NCBI RefSeq assembly: GCF_002288925.2
Contig: NW_022098076.1
Location: 66,939,964 to 67,003,963 of the forward strand
Direction: 5' to 3'
Origin: Delphinapterus leucas
Taxonomy: Eukaryota > Chordata > Mammalia > Artiodactyla > Monodontidae
DNA length: 64,000 bases
Below, one piece after another: positions 46,101-58,912 of this stretch (position 1 is its first letter; the number at the start of each line of letters is the position of its first letter). Position numbers and translations under genes: made by a program. The notes beneath the pieces were generated by a model. The model did not search any database. It worked only from the letters and a program-made list of their open reading frames with translations, and was not told the origin of the DNA.

Positions 46101-48570
46101 TGAAAATTATGTCAGAATTAGCTTAGCTTGATAAAGATACCAGTTTATTTTAGTTTATCACATTGGCTGTTCTCTTTCCCTAAAAATGTATGTATATAAC
46201 CTTATTTTGCTAGGGTGTGATCAGTCTAATCTAATAAGGTTCTTACAGTTGAAGTTGATATGTGTGTTGAGAGGGGAGTGTGAATGTGTACATATATATG
46301 TACCTACACACATGTATATGTACACATGCAGCATTTGAATGTGCTATTTTCCTAGCTGGTTTCAGTGAAAGTATGGTGTATTTAATAGCAAAAGACTATT
46401 ATTAGCATCAGAAACCTGGACCATTAAATTTCCAGTATTGATTGCATACATCTCAGTTCTGCTAGATAGGACATACGAGATAAAGATAAATGAAGTATTT
46501 CAAGGTTCACAACCAAAAAACATACAGGGGGAAAAAAAGTAGAGGAAAAGAGGCAGTGCAACATAGTCATTGAGTCCTGGAAAGCTAGAATCCTTTATGT
46601 AGCAGCTGAACATTTTGCCACTCTCTTTAGTAAATTAATCATAACACTTATAGAATATTAATCAAGACATGTTGAAGGTGGGAGAATGTGCTAGCAAGGC
46701 TTTCAAGCAGTTGTAAAATACTAAAAACAGGTAGAAAATAACTGTAGAAAGTATTGTACATCACCCCTAGATGTTTTTAGGTATACTTCTGCAAAATGTT
46801 TTTAGTAGTATATCTGTGTATGACAACATACTAGTCATTTAGTTTTAAAATCATGTGCCCAAATGTGACTTTTGCTGTGATCACCCTGGAGACGTTAGAC
46901 TTCTGCTTATGTGATTTCCTTAAATCCCTGGACTTCCAGATTGATGAGAGAGTTCAGGAGGAGTCGCCCACTTGCTAGGTGCAGGGGAAGCTTTTCTTCT
47001 CACTTATAATTAAGGTCATTTGCATTTTAAAAACCACAGCATATGTTCATATGTTCTATTAATTATGAATATATTGTTTCTTCTTCACAGTGCATTTCTC
47101 TGAATACTTACCTCTCATCCTAGACTGGATTAAATTTGTCATAGATTTAAGGGATTAAAAAGTAAACTAAGTTGTAAGGGAGATGGATTTATTTTTCATA
47201 AACTTGAACTAGAATGTTTAGGACCATAAGGACTTGGGCACTTCTTAAAGGTCAAAATATTTTAGGAAAAAGAACAAAGTGAAGATTTACAGCATTCTCT
47301 CCTTTTGCTTAATGGTTGTTAGCAAAAGTGATGATATGGGCTTGCTTTCTTTTTTGATGACCTTTAGTTGACTTGACTTGGTAGAGGCAGAAAATACAGA
47401 ATTAGTGCTGCCAGCAATTTATCCCTGATTTGGTATAGTTCTATACAGGTGCTGGGTAAGTGAATTTAAATGCTACCATATCAATGAGGGCTTTACTGGT
47501 CTCCTTTTATAATACTGAAAATCCCTCCAATATCCTTCCCAGCTTTATTTTTTACCCAACACATCTTACCTTCTGATTTGTTACACATTTTACTTGTTTA
47601 CTTTCTCTCTGCTATTTCCACACATTAGAATATAAATTACACAATGACAAAGTTCTTTAAAAATTTATTTCTTCATCCCCAGTAACTTGAACAGTTCCTG
47701 ACATATAAATGCTCAGATATGATACTGTAATACAAGTATAATGTATATAATATAAATTGTTAAAATTGAAGATGGTGTTGGTTTTGGAAAAGCGAGTTAT
47801 TCACTTGTGGTGAATTACCTCAGGATATATTGCTATACAAAGTAGAAGTAAAATACATTGCAACATAAAAATTCTAAACCCAATGACTTACTTTAAGAGA
47901 CATCATTCTCATATTCTCATTTTGCCCTAGTAGTTGCTGATTGGCTTGGAATGACCATTTTTTCTTTATCTTTTATCCTTGCTTCTATGCAAGATCAGGC
48001 ACCAGGCACTGACTCACACATTTCTCTAAAGGCCTACTATAATTTAAGCCTTTGCTTATACCATTTTTCTTATCAGAAAATAAATCCCCAAATTTGTCAA
48101 TACTGTATTTGTCTCTAGTGTTTCTTTGGCGTTCCAGCACTCTTGACTATTGCAGCACTCTCCTTTTAAATATCATGGAAGCAGTCATTTGACACTTTAT
48201 TGGGATGTTTATCTAAACTATATTTTAAACTTTTAAACATCTACTGTCTTTATGAAGGTACAAAAGTGGTACAGTCTTAGATAAATTTCTTGAAGCTTTC
48301 TAGGATGGAAAGAAAAAGCTGCTTTATCCTCTTTGAAAATTAAGAAAAGGGACTATTAAACTGTTTGATAAATTTTATATATTGTAATATATGTGAATGG
48401 TAATATTTTTATATTTGCCCAAGATTGAGAGGCTAGGTGACCTGTTCTTAGTCTGTTTTCTTTACTATGAACTATGTACTAAAAGGAAATAATATATAAT
48501 TTTATTAAGTGGTCTGCATAATTATGTGTGTGTGTGCATACATCTTGTGTTGTCAGTTCCTAAGATCAGA
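43140..48570. other. CREB1 intron 1 interior, no feature recognised
   Basis: These 5.4 kb of A+T-rich intron lack any repeat family I can name. There is a purine-pyrimidine alternating patch at about 46,289-46,330 (TA/CA-rich, 'catatatatgtac' type). Open frames are short and of random character. Confidence 0.45.
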
Positions 48571-48574
48571 GCAC

Positions 48575-48690
48575 TTAAAAATTGAGAGAGATCTTTTAAT
48601 TCATCTCTCTTGTTTTCAGATGAGGAAACTGGAACACAAAAAGCTTAATTTCTCTAACGACCACTTGGTGACAGATCCAGCTTTCCACCA
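48575..48690 (-). mobile_element. MIR-like fragment
   Basis: 'ttttcagatgaggaaactgg' followed by 'aacacaaaaagcttaatttc' resembles the conserved MIR core in reverse. Short. Confidence 0.5.
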
Positions 48691-48839
48691 AATGTTAGGG
48701 TCTTTCCCAACTACTTAGAACAGCATTCTTTGTTTTGCTCAAGATTGGGTGCATAATACTGCAGGATCACTCCCTTTTTATTTTTCATGTTAGGAGTTAG
48801 AACACTGAAGACCATTGTAGCAAAATGGCATGTATCTTT

Positions 48840-49131
48840 TGTTTTCGCTGCGTTGGGTCTTCGTTGCTGCGCGGGCTTTCTCTAGTTTCAGCGAGCAGGG
48901 GCTCCTCTTCGTTGCATTGCAGAGCATGGGCTCTAGGTGCACAGGCTTCAGTAGTTGTGACACATGGGCTCAGTAGTTATGGCTTGTGCGCTCTAGAGCG
49001 CAGGCTCAGTAGTTGTGACGCATGGGCTTAGCTGCTCCACAGCATGTGGGATCTTCCTGGACCAGGGCTCAAACCCATGTCACCTGCATTGGCAGGCGGA
49101 TTCTTAACCACTGTACCATCAGGGAAGTCCC
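48840..49131 (-). mobile_element. CHR-type SINE in CREB1 intron 1
   Basis: Inverted: 'cgctgcgttgggtcttcgtt', 'cagtagttgtgacacatggg' tandem units, 'cagcatgtgggatcttcctg' and head 'catcagggaagtccc'. A duplication of about 18 bp, 'aaaatggcatgtatcttt' (from 48822) and 'aaaattgcatgtatcttt' (from 49132), one mismatch, flanks it. The element lacks a long A/T tail. Confidence 0.92.
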
Positions 49132-51079
49132 AAAATTGCATGTATCTTTGTGAATTTATTTTTTAAAATTTGTTCTTTTTAGGAGTGACACTTTCGAAAT
49201 TTGCTTCAAGTTCATAGTTTTCAAAGAATTATGTAAATTTTTAGGGATAAATTCATAAAAATACCTAAATCTTAAATATCAATCACAAATAAATTTTGGA
49301 ATTCAGAATTATTGGAAGAACTCTTAAGAATTCTTCACAAAACTGTCAAGACTAGATCTTTCATGATTTCTAAGATTCATTGTTTCTAATATTCCAGGTC
49401 CAATATTTGTACAACATTCCCTCTGAGTTCATATGTACCTGATCTTCTTTTAATTTTACAGTAGTATTCAGTCTTTGTTTTTGCACTCTCAGAAAGCATT
49501 CATTTGTGTAATGAATTAGGAATCTCCTTTCTTGAGTAATTTTGGAAACCTACATATTGGGTCTAGTAACTGATCCTGTGTCTGAAGTACTGCTCTGCTG
49601 GCTAAGACTGCTCCTGGGTTAATAGAAAAATTGAAGACTGTACACATTATACCATAGCATCTCTTCTCTCACCACCTGAAGATACAAACAAAAAAAGAGT
49701 AAAAGCTTTCAAAGTCATAATTAAGGTGCTTGTGTTAAATGCTAGTTTAGTTGGAGACTGCTATTTCAGTACCCTCAAGGTGAAAACCAAAAGAATAGTT
49801 TCTGTTTTAGTTGAGTCCTTTGAATTTCTTATCTAAAACATATTGTTTTTCTGTAAGTAATTCTCACCTGTACTTTGAGGAAGGCCTGAATTATCTGATG
49901 AGAGACAGTAATTGTACTGTTGCCCAAGTGGTTGATATCTACTCAAACTAATTAAGAAGGCCGTCCCCCACCTTGAAAAAGGATTGGTAGTCTGCCTGAA
50001 TGAAATGATAATAAAACACCGGCAGTTTATTCACATGGGGGACGCTAACCATTGGAAATACCACACTTTGTTTTTAGAAGAAAGTAAAAAATAAGTAAAA
50101 AGAATATTGTCTAGTTGGGGAGGGAAGAAGGATGCAAATCACATTCCTATTTTGAATGTGTCCTTGTAGCTGTAATTACTTATGTTAGCTAATGGTTTTA
50201 TTCTTTTATTATTATAGAGTCATAAATATTTTATTTTTTGAAACAAAAAGTTGTAATGATACCCTATACCTTAAATGTCAAAAAAAAAATTAAGTAGCCC
50301 TGACATACTGAAAAGTAAACAAAAACAAAAGAAATATGATCTGTGCTTTGGATTACTTTAATCAAATGGTGGAGTGAAACTATATGGATGACAGCGTAGG
50401 TTAAAAAAAAATGTGGCTTCGACTAAAGTCTTTCAAAAATGGTTGCATATTCTCTCTACAAATGAAGTATTATGATGATAAATTTGTATTTATCTTCTCA
50501 TTCTCATTAAATTGATGACTTAGGGGAGAAGATAGAGAAGAGTTTGCGGGTTTCTGCTCTTGTTTAGCTTGACTCAGTACTGTCCTCAAATGGAATCATT
50601 TACTTATTTTATTGTTACTAGGATTAAATTTTTTGCTTTCATGTGCCATTTTCTTCCAGAGCAAAAGTATGGACAGTATTTAGTATACATAAACTATTTT
50701 GCTATTGATGTTGCTTTCTGTTATTTTTGATGTCTTTCTTAAATATTTTAGTTTAAAAGAGCACAGGTTTTAAGTGTACAATTCAGTGAATTATCACAGA
50801 GGGTAATAAAGTTATTTGATAATTTTTTTAAATAGTTATTTTTACTCTTTGGAAATGTAGGGTAAACAGTTGAGGTGAATCTTAAACAAAAATACTAATT
50901 TCGTATAAAAAGTATCAGATTTAAAAAATTTTAGCAGATATCTCAAAATCATGACTGAAGTAAAGCTTTTGGTTCAGAGTTTCAAAATGTTATCCGTCAT
51001 TTCTGGTATTAAAATTTCTTTAATCGTGCAAGTAATCCTGAATCCATGCTTATGGAAAGAAAGATAAATAAAAGTAAAG

Positions 51080-51470
51080 TACTAAAATATGTAAAAAGTA
51101 AAAGGTGAAAATCATCCTATACAGTTCTATCAAATCTTTCTCTCTTCAGAGCCACCACTTACTACGATTCAGTTATAACTTCCCATACCTCTTTTCATGC
51201 ATACACCTTTACAACAATTTGTTTTACTTGTTTTTAACATAAATGGGCTTCTACTTTGTAGTATATTCATAACTTGCCATTTCACTCAGTCTGTCTTGGA
51301 AATCTTTATGTGTCTTTACATTATAGATAGACTTCATTATTTTTTATTGCTTTAATTTTTTAATGGTCCTCCTTAATGATGGATACTTGTTTCCAGTTTT
51401 CTGCTATTATAAAAAAAAATTCCATCCTTGAAACATATATCTTTGTGAACTAGCCAATAAGAGTTTCTTA
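51080..51470 (-). mobile_element. L1M 3' UTR fragment in CREB1 intron 1
   Basis: 'gcatacacctttacaacaat', 'catttcactcagtctgtctt', 'tttattgctttaatttttta' and 'ggatacttgtttccagtttt' follow the inverted 3' UTR of old L1M elements. It is diverged. Confidence 0.55.
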
Positions 51471-52212
51471 CTGAATTAGTAGTTTCTCTGTATTCTAGAT
51501 GTTATTGTGTTGATTTTATGTAGCAGATATTTTCTCCTTGTGTACTTGTCTTGGTGGCTTTTGTCATATTAATGTTTTAAATAATTATGTAGTCAAGTCT
51601 GTTGATCTTTTCCTTTGTCATCTGTTTGGTGGCTTCTGTATTTCTACATTATTTATATTCATTTCTACAGAGATATTTTCATTTTTAACTGTCACTTGTA
51701 AAAACACTTTCTTTTTATAGAATCCTGTGAATGATGGCAAAATGTTAGCATGTGATACATTCTGATGGCATGTAATAATCACATAAGGATCAGTGACTAT
51801 TTTGATGTCGGAGTTATGAAATAAATGTAATAAATTCTGGAAAAGCATTGGAGTTCTTGTGTTGTTTATGGAATCACCATAGGTAGTCCTCACTACTAAA
51901 TTTATTTTTGACAGGTAATATGCTAGGTACTGAATGGTAACAGTAGTACACAAATAAGAAGTAATCCCTTTTATTGTGACTCCTTTAGACACAGTTGCTT
52001 TCCCAGTTATATCTGCTATATATAATCAATTTCCCTAACCTCAAGGTAGCAGCTACTGCTGCTAGGAATTTCTCTTCACTTTTGCTGTCATCCAGTGCCA
52101 GATCTAAGAAATATAGTAAACTCTTAGCAAAGCAGGTTCCAAAAAGTAAGAAAGATCAGCCTTGATTAACTTATCCAGAATTTTGCAGTTAAAATTTTAA
52201 AAGGTGTTTTAT

Positions 52213-52232
52213 TGTGTGTGTGTGTGTGTGTG
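52213..52232 (+). repeat. (GT)10 microsatellite
   Basis: Ten GT units followed by 'gcgcacatatgtgt'. It lies about 670 bp upstream of CREB1 exon 2. GT repeats near exons can influence splicing, but that is not shown here. Confidence 0.9.
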
Positions 52233-52907
52233 CGCACATATGTGTAATGTTGCACACTATATATAGGGTAAGGAGTCAGAACACAAAGTAACCTTTTCAG
52301 TTGTTTGAGGTCTGACTCTGTGTCTATTAATCCCACCTTTCTACCTTGATACCCAATAACTTGGGCTGTTGAAACCTGGGCTATTTTGTCCTACCACCAA
52401 TAATTTCCCAAGGAAGTAGCTTATAATTCTTCTGTTTCTTCCCTATAATAGGAGGGGATACCCATATAGGCGGTACCTTGAAGCCAGTATCTCATAGACC
52501 CTGTCATCAACTCACTTCTACTCTCTACCCTCCCTCCTTACCTGATTGATACATTTTTGAAAAAATTATAATTATGCTGCTGCCCTTCCTCCCCTTGTTA
52601 GTTGGGAAGATTTCATGGAAGAGAGGAATCCCATCTTCTATAATAGATGGAGTAATATCCCATTGGGAAGAAATGGCAAAGGAAAAAGTTCTTTCTTTTT
52701 GAAAAGACTAGAACTTTTTAGCTCAGCATATTTGGACAAGTCTGACAATAATTCAACTACATTATAGTTTAACTAGATTTCTGAGTGCATCTGCTAACCT
52801 AACCACCACATATACTTATTTACAACTTGAAAATTGCCTTTAAAACCACAAAAGCACAAAGCACTGTAGTGCTTGTAACACTCTTCCATATTATTGTAGG
52901 TAACTAA

Positions 52908-53021
52908 ATGACCATGGAATCTGGAGCAGAGAACCAGCAGAGTGGAGATGCAGCTGTAACAGAAGCTGAAAGCCAGCAAATGACAGTTCAAGCCCAGCCA
53001 CAGATTGCCACATTAGCCCAG
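52908..53021 (+). CDS. CREB1: CREB1 exon 2: start codon and residues 1-38
   Basis: The exon begins at 52900 after the acceptor 'attattgtag'. It carries 8 nt of 5' UTR and then 38 codons, ending at the donor GTATAA (53022), which lacks the usual G at +5. An in-frame TAA (52905-52907) sits directly before the ATG, so translation in this frame cannot start further upstream. The peptide is acidic and glutamine-rich (starting MTMESGAENQQSGDAAV) and forms the start of the Q1 constitutive activation region, which acts in the nucleus through the general transcription machinery. Residue 22 is Ser here, where I recall Asn in human. The first ATG has a poor context (T at -3, A at +4), while the in-frame ATG two codons later has a strong one (A at -3, G at +4). 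The exon ends in phase 0. Confidence 0.97.
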
Positions 53022-54099
53022 GTATAAAATACATGGAGAGATTCCAAGTTGTCTCTTCTAAGAGGAATATGTTTTAAACAAGAGAACTTAGTTTTTATTA
53101 CAGAGATATACATAAAACGAGCAGAAACATTCTTAGAATATCAAAATTCCTATTAGTATTAGCCTAATTTTAGAAATGATAGTATTGATTCAGTAACATA
53201 ACAGAAAAATGTATTGTTAAACACTAACACACTATTTGTAGTGACATGATTCAGAAATAATTACATTTAAACTGATGGGTAGATTGTCTCTTAAAGGAAG
53301 AAAACCTAATATGATAACTGCTTTTTTTCATGTCATACAGATTTATTTGGGAGCATGGGAATGCAGATAATCTGAAAGGCTAAATTTACATGTGCTTAAA
53401 CTAAAAAATAGGATAAGCAAATAAATTGACACACAAGTAAATTTCAAGGATGATAGTTTTTGTCCCTGTATATTTTAAATATGATTCATGATTCTTTCAT
53501 TTTGTCTTTGTCTTAAGCATTCTAAGGTTATATTCTCATTTTTGTTCTTGTGTATTTTTTCTCAGATGTTTTATTTTATTAATAATTGTTGGCATATATA
53601 TGAGTGAGAAAGGTGGTTAATATAAAAACCAAGTAGCAAACAGTAACCTGCTAGGTAAGAAAATGTGACATTGCCTCTTTCAGATGAAAGCTCCCAAAAG
53701 AAAATAATCCTAGCCAAGGCTCTGGTATGTTGAGCTTCAGCTTCACAAAGAGTTTAAAAGCTCTCTTAGAGGAGTCATGAGCAACAGTGGGCCTTGGGAT
53801 ATAGAGGGCTAACCACAGGTGGTTACCACACTGAGCTAAAATATGGGCCAAATACTAGACCTCCAGCAGGAATGTAGTCAGAAGCGGTGGGCTGCTTTGT
53901 GTTTTCTCCTAAGATCACCTGGACCCACCTCCAGCCCTCAGGTGTAAGGCAAAGCAGAATACATTTAGGGATGAAGTAAAAGTACTCAAGATGAAGCAGC
54001 TGTGGGAACGAAGGTAAGAGCATCAGGACTTCATTAGCACATGGTCAAGGCAAATGTGCACAGATAAGAATATGGGCTCATCCAAACATTCAGCCCTGT

Positions 54100-55600
54100 G
54101 GTAAAAAGAAGATATAATACCAGCAGGGATCTTGGTGGTGACAACCTTCAACATATCTATCTCTTGGGACATCATTTTCTGGTCTGGTTGTCCTCCACGT
54201 CCACTAAATAATGTCATCCTGGAAATTCCTTTCTTCCTACTGTCTTTCTCTTGTGGAGTTTTTGTTTCCAGTGGTCCCTTGAGCAAGTTTGACTGGGTAA
54301 AGAAATCATTTTTCTTTCAAATTTTGAAGGCATTGATCCACAGTCAACTTCTAGTGTTGCTGTTTGAAAAGACTAAATCCATTTCTTGCTTTGTATCTCT
54401 GTTATCTTGTAAAAATCTCTCTGTTAGCAGTGCTTCACTATTTCATCATCAAGGCCTTGGTTTGTATCAGTTTTCATCCATTGTGCAGTTGTATTCAGTG
54501 GGCTTTTTTTTTTTTTTAGTGGAATCTCGGGTCTTCAATTCTGGGCAGTTTCTTTATTTGGTTGATGATTTTTTTTTCTTTCTCCTTTCTCTCTAGGATT
54601 CTTGTGATCTAGATATTTTACCTATAGGACTGTTTCTCTGATTTTCTCATCTTTTCTCTCCTGTTTTCTGTCTCTGTCTTTCTGGGAGATTTTCTCAACT
54701 TCACATTTCAACCCATCTGTCAGATTTTTAAAATTTCTGCTGTCATGTTTCCAAGAGTTCCCTTTGTTTCTGAATAGTCCTTTTGTGTTTTAATAGCATC
54801 CTCTTTATGTTTCACAAAGACAGTATTTTCTCTTACCTCTGATAATATTAAGTTTTAAGTTTTCTTTCCACATAGATTTTCTTCTATGTACCTTTTCTCC
54901 CTTCTATCTGTTTTGGTCACCATCTTTCCTATCAGAAGATTTCCTTGAGTATTTCGTAACTCGAGGTTTTCTGCCTACATTTAAAAGTAGGGAACCAAAA
55001 GCCTGTATTGGAAGTTCTGTGGCTCTTTTTGGGGCCTAACATCTGAGTTGTGAGCTTCACGGTAGGATGATTGTGGCATCCCACTGTCATTATCTCTTTT
55101 TTTTTTACATCTTTATTGTGTCATTATGTCTTAAGTCTTTCTTCTCCCTTTAGTGTTGGTCACATTTGCAGAGAAAAGCTTTACTAATCTTCTGCTTATA
55201 GGTAAAGACCTTTGAGCCAGACGAGGGAAGAGGACTGGGACTTAGTACCAACCTCAGCAGTGCCTGGTGTTAGGCAGTCAAGAAACCTTCTATCCAGAAA
55301 ATAAACCTCCATTTTTCTGTCAGCATAGGGTATAGATTAGTTATTCTTCCACAGAGAGTTGAAGAGGGGATCCAATTGCTTTTCAAAGACCTTCGATCAC
55401 CCTTCCTTATTTTCAGCCTTTCCTTTCACTCTGCCTTCTGGGGTGCCTTAGATCCTGAGCCTCTTAAGGACTTTGTGGCAGAAATCAGTCTGTTCCTGCC
55501 TCTGCCTCATGAGTTGGCCTTCTGAGGTTTTCCAAGTTCATTACCATTCATCCATTTCCAGCCTCCAAAACTCTTACTGTTATCTCCTTTCCCATTCTTC
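54100..55600. repeat. Decayed LINE-like sequence in CREB1 intron 2
   Basis: Phrases such as 'ggagattttctcaacttcac', 'tgctgtcatgtttccaagag' and 'taatagcatcctctttatgt' recall an interspersed repeat seen widely in mammals, but I cannot name the family. A 154-codon open frame on the plus strand inside it (54132-54596) is hydrophobic and resembles no known protein. Confidence 0.35.
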
Positions 55601-56439
55601 TCTGCTGGTGTGATGATGCCTATAAAAACAAAATCAGTGTCATGAAGCTTAATTGGAAATTCAAGAAAGAACAAAATTATATGCACATGTTCAATTTGCA
55701 TATAATCACTGATAAGTGGAATGACATGATATTTGAGTTTTAGGAAAGCTAGTGTCCCCATTTATATTTTTTGTTGTTGTTCTTTTTAATACCTAATTAC
55801 AGAGGTTTTTTTACTTGCTCATCCAAGTTCTTAACACATATATTATACATTTTTGACATTATTTCTCTCAATTCTGATACCAGTTATTTTTTGGTTGTCA
55901 GTCTTTAATACTAGAAATATATAATAAAATTGTCAGGTCCAAGACCATTGTGATTTGATCAATGAACAGTAAAAACAAATTCAGCCTAACTAGTAAAGGA
56001 AGAAAGTCGATCTAAAACAATAATGAAATACCTTATTTTACTTTTAGAATTTACAGAGATTTTTTTTTTAAGTGGAAAAAAAAACAATGTTGGTTTTGAG
56101 TATGGGAATGTTAATTTTTATGGATGGTTTTAAGTAAAGAGTTGGGTAAAAGGATGATCGTTGCAATTTTGTTGTAAAATAACTTTCTTGTAATAGGCAA
56201 ATTTGAAAACCTAAATATTCAATAATAATTTTTTGTATATTCAGTAATTTAATATTTAATAATATTAAGTTAATGATTTTATTGTTTAATTATTACTAAT
56301 TAATTCCAATAATTTGTTGGGATTTATTAAACAGATTATGTAATTTTTACCATTATACCATTCTTTACCATTAAAGAATACTATTAATGGTATGAAGAGA
56401 TATTTAGAATGGATTTGAAAGATAAAGTAGATTCTGTGA

Positions 56440-56620
56440 TAGTGTTATGAAAATTGAGTGTATATACGCATCTTTAAAAACATCTATATCTACAGCAGAA
56501 ATATTAAGTGATTAGCTCCGAGTGGTAGGGATATAAGCAATTTTTCCTTTTTTGGTGTATCTGTATTTTATAAACTTACAATGAGAGTAGCCATTATGTA
56601 GAATAATTAGGGTAGAAAAG
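56440..56620 (+). mobile_element. Possible L1M 3' UTR fragment
   Basis: 'agtgattagctccgagtggt' and 'tctgtattttataaacttac' resemble the same L1M 3' UTR class suspected at 8860. Weak support. Confidence 0.3.
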
Positions 56621-56747
56621 GGATTATTTGTTGAGTGAGTTTGTTATGTTTACCCTAGAGAATACTCAGAGAAGAGGACGTACTAATTGCTTCAAATATT
56701 AGAAGAGCTTTCCATTGAGATGGGATACTCTAAATAAATTATGGTTT

Positions 56748-56872
56748 TGGTTCTCAAACTTTGGCGTAGGCGAAAGTGTCCTTGGGTTCATCAGAGATTC
56801 TGACTTTAGAAACAGGCACCCTATATAACTCTGATGGCGGTCGTCCATGGACCACATTTTGAAAACAAGGTA
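56748..56872. mobile_element. MER5-type hAT fragment in CREB1 intron 2
   Basis: 'ggttctcaaactttggcgta' at the left and 'catggaccacattttgaaaac' (split: 'catggaccacattttg') at the right match opposite ends of MER5-type elements. The middle is rearranged and diverged. Confidence 0.6.
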
Positions 56873-56939
56873 AAACTAAGATGTATAGTAGCCAGAAAAA
56901 CGATTGATAAGGAAGGCCTTCCTAACTGTCCAAAGGAGA

Positions 56940-58015
56940 AGCTCATGGTTTTAGCCTCTACCTTCAGTAGGTATCTCCCCCAAGCTTCATAGTCAAATAT
57001 TTAACTGCCTGCTAAACATCTCTACAAATTCAGATATCATATCAGTTCCATCATCTTCCACCACTGCCCCAACCACCCATAAGCTGCTTCTTGTGTTCTC
57101 TCTCTTTATGGCATAGTCTACTAATTCTCACCCAAACATGAAATATGTGGGTCGTCTTTGATTTCTGTCTCACCTCCTTCAATCAGTCATTCATAAAGCC
57201 CTTTCTGGTTTGCCTCCTGAATTTTCATTAAATCACTTCTCTCATTCCCATCCCTACCACAACTCATGCCTAATTTCTGGCCTTTATCATCTCACCCTTA
57301 CTACTATATATAGACCTTCTCAGTTGGTCTCACCTCCACTTTTTTCTTCCTCTGAGATAAGTGTCTTTCACACTGCCACTAAATTAAAGTGATCTATCTG
57401 AAATGCAAGCCTCGCCATGATATTCAGGAGTTCAAAAGCCCTTCAGTGCTTTTCCCAGTCTCACGGTAAAATGCAAGTTCTTTAACATAACATATGTAAG
57501 ATTTTTCATGACTAGCCCATCTGGCCTCTGCCTACCTCCGTTATTCCATCTTTCCACACTTCCTACATCATATAGTAACACACTTATGTGCTCCAGTAGT
57601 ACTGGCTGCTGGTCATCCCTCTTTGCCATTTACGGACACTGCTGTTTCTCTTTGCTTTTGCCATTGCTACCCTCTGCCTGGAATTCTGTGCCTCCCCCCT
57701 GCAAATCATAATAACGTGCCTTACTTGTATTCTTTATTTCAAATTCACATGCTTCCCTGGTAGCCTCCCCTCCTCTTGTGTGGGGCGGGGTAGCTTTCCT
57801 CAGTGTGTCCATTCTTCCCTTTGCAAACCTCATTACTTCACTGAATTATATTTATTTGTGTTCTTTTCCCATTCTTTCATACACATGCCTTAATAATTTC
57901 GTTTAGGGCAGGGACCTATGTCTTTCTCATTTCTGTAGTTTCAGTTCTAACATTGTTTCTGACACACATATCCGCAATAACTGTTTACCAAATGAACAAA
58001 TAAAATTGCTACCCC
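56940..58015 (+). mobile_element. L2 LINE, 3' part, in CREB1 intron 2
   Basis: This is a plus-orientation match to L2 ORF2 end and 3' UTR: 'cactgccactaaattaaagt', 'catgactagcccatctggcc', 'ctaccctctgcctggaattc', 'ggcagggacctatgtctttc' and 'ataactgtttaccaaatgaa'. About 1.1 kb, with many frameshifts. Confidence 0.75.
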
Positions 58016-58454
58016 CAAACGCATTCAAGCACAGGAACAGTAAATACCATCTGATAGACATGTATGACTTAAGAACCCTTCTAACATGGGTATTGAGTCA
58101 TTAAATTTGCCGCCTCTGTGCCTCAGGAGAAAACTGGTTTCTCATATTCCTTCAGTTCTGCTCCCTTATTTCTTCAAGAGGAAAATAAATCCTTGAAATA
58201 TCAATTATTATCAGTTCAGTGGGTGGGGTGAGGATAGAAATTTTCAGTTTATAATATCTATTAACACTTTCTCATTAATGAAAGGCATACTTGTAATTAG
58301 TTTACAAGAGATAAATATGCTGTATACTGTAAGATACGTATTTGTTCTAGATTTAGTAGCTAAGTTTTGCCCAAGTTTGGGAACAGTTATGTTTTAGAAC
58401 ATGGGTTATTTAACACATGATATTCTGAAGACTTATGTTTCTTCAAAGCTAGCA

Positions 58455-58630
58455 TATCTCTTGACCTTGGGTAAGTGACTTAATCTCTTTGAGCACTTCA
58501 TATTTCTGCCTCTAAAATGGAGATAACCCTTATTCTAACCAGTCTGATTTCTTCGAAGGGCAAAATGAGAAACTGAATATGAAAGCAGGTGGGAAAATGT
58601 AAGGCACTATACAAATAAAGTGGTATTTAG
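58455..58630 (+). mobile_element. MIR-type SINE in CREB1 intron 2
   Basis: 'ccttgggtaagtgacttaat', 'tctctttgagcacttcatat', 'ctaaaatggagataaccctt' and 'ggcactatacaaataaagtg' follow MIR/MIR3. It lies about 280 bp upstream of CREB1 exon 3. Confidence 0.7.
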
Positions 58631-58912
58631 TGTTCAAAGGAAGTCTGTGTTATATATTTTGATGTTACATTAAAATAGTTTTTTGGTTTTTGTCATTTGG
58701 GAGGAGTTTAAAAGTAGGGGGCATGGGAAGCACTTGTAGTCTTTCTTCAAAAAGAATATTAAGTGTAATGATTAGTTTCTTTCACACCAATGGAATACTT
58801 AACCTAGCAGGAGGGTCATCCTTTTGCTGCCAAAGAGTTGTTTCTTACTAAACATGAGTACTCCCCAGGAGGTATCTGTGATGGTAATTTTTTTCCATGT
58901 TCAACACCATAG

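Larger units (their letters stand above)
34886..52899 (+). other. CREB1: CREB1 intron 1 (18.0 kb)
   Basis: This first intron begins GTAAGA and ends TTGTAG. Its first 650 bp are still CpG island. The rest is A+T-rich and holds sparse old repeats (MIR, L2, L1M) and two CHR SINEs. I saw no coding exon or structured RNA gene in it. Long stretches such as 35,570-37,760, 39,000-40,840, 43,140-48,570 and 49,150-50,740 have no repeat I can name and no supportable gene. Confidence 0.9.
53022..58912 (+). other. CREB1: CREB1 intron 2 (5.9 kb)
   Basis: The intron is bounded by GTATAA and CCATAG. The part from 54,100 to 55,600 looks like degraded LINE-type sequence, with no intact reading frame. A MER5-like fragment, an L2 fragment and a MIR fragment follow. 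The first kilobase after exon 2 (53,022-54,000) has no feature I can name. Confidence 0.9.

Noticed and set aside
54132..54596. 154-codon hydrophobic open frame in CREB1 intron 2
   Set aside because: Pyrimidine-rich sequence gives Phe/Leu/Ser runs. It lies in decayed repeat-like intron DNA with no splice evidence and no family resemblance.
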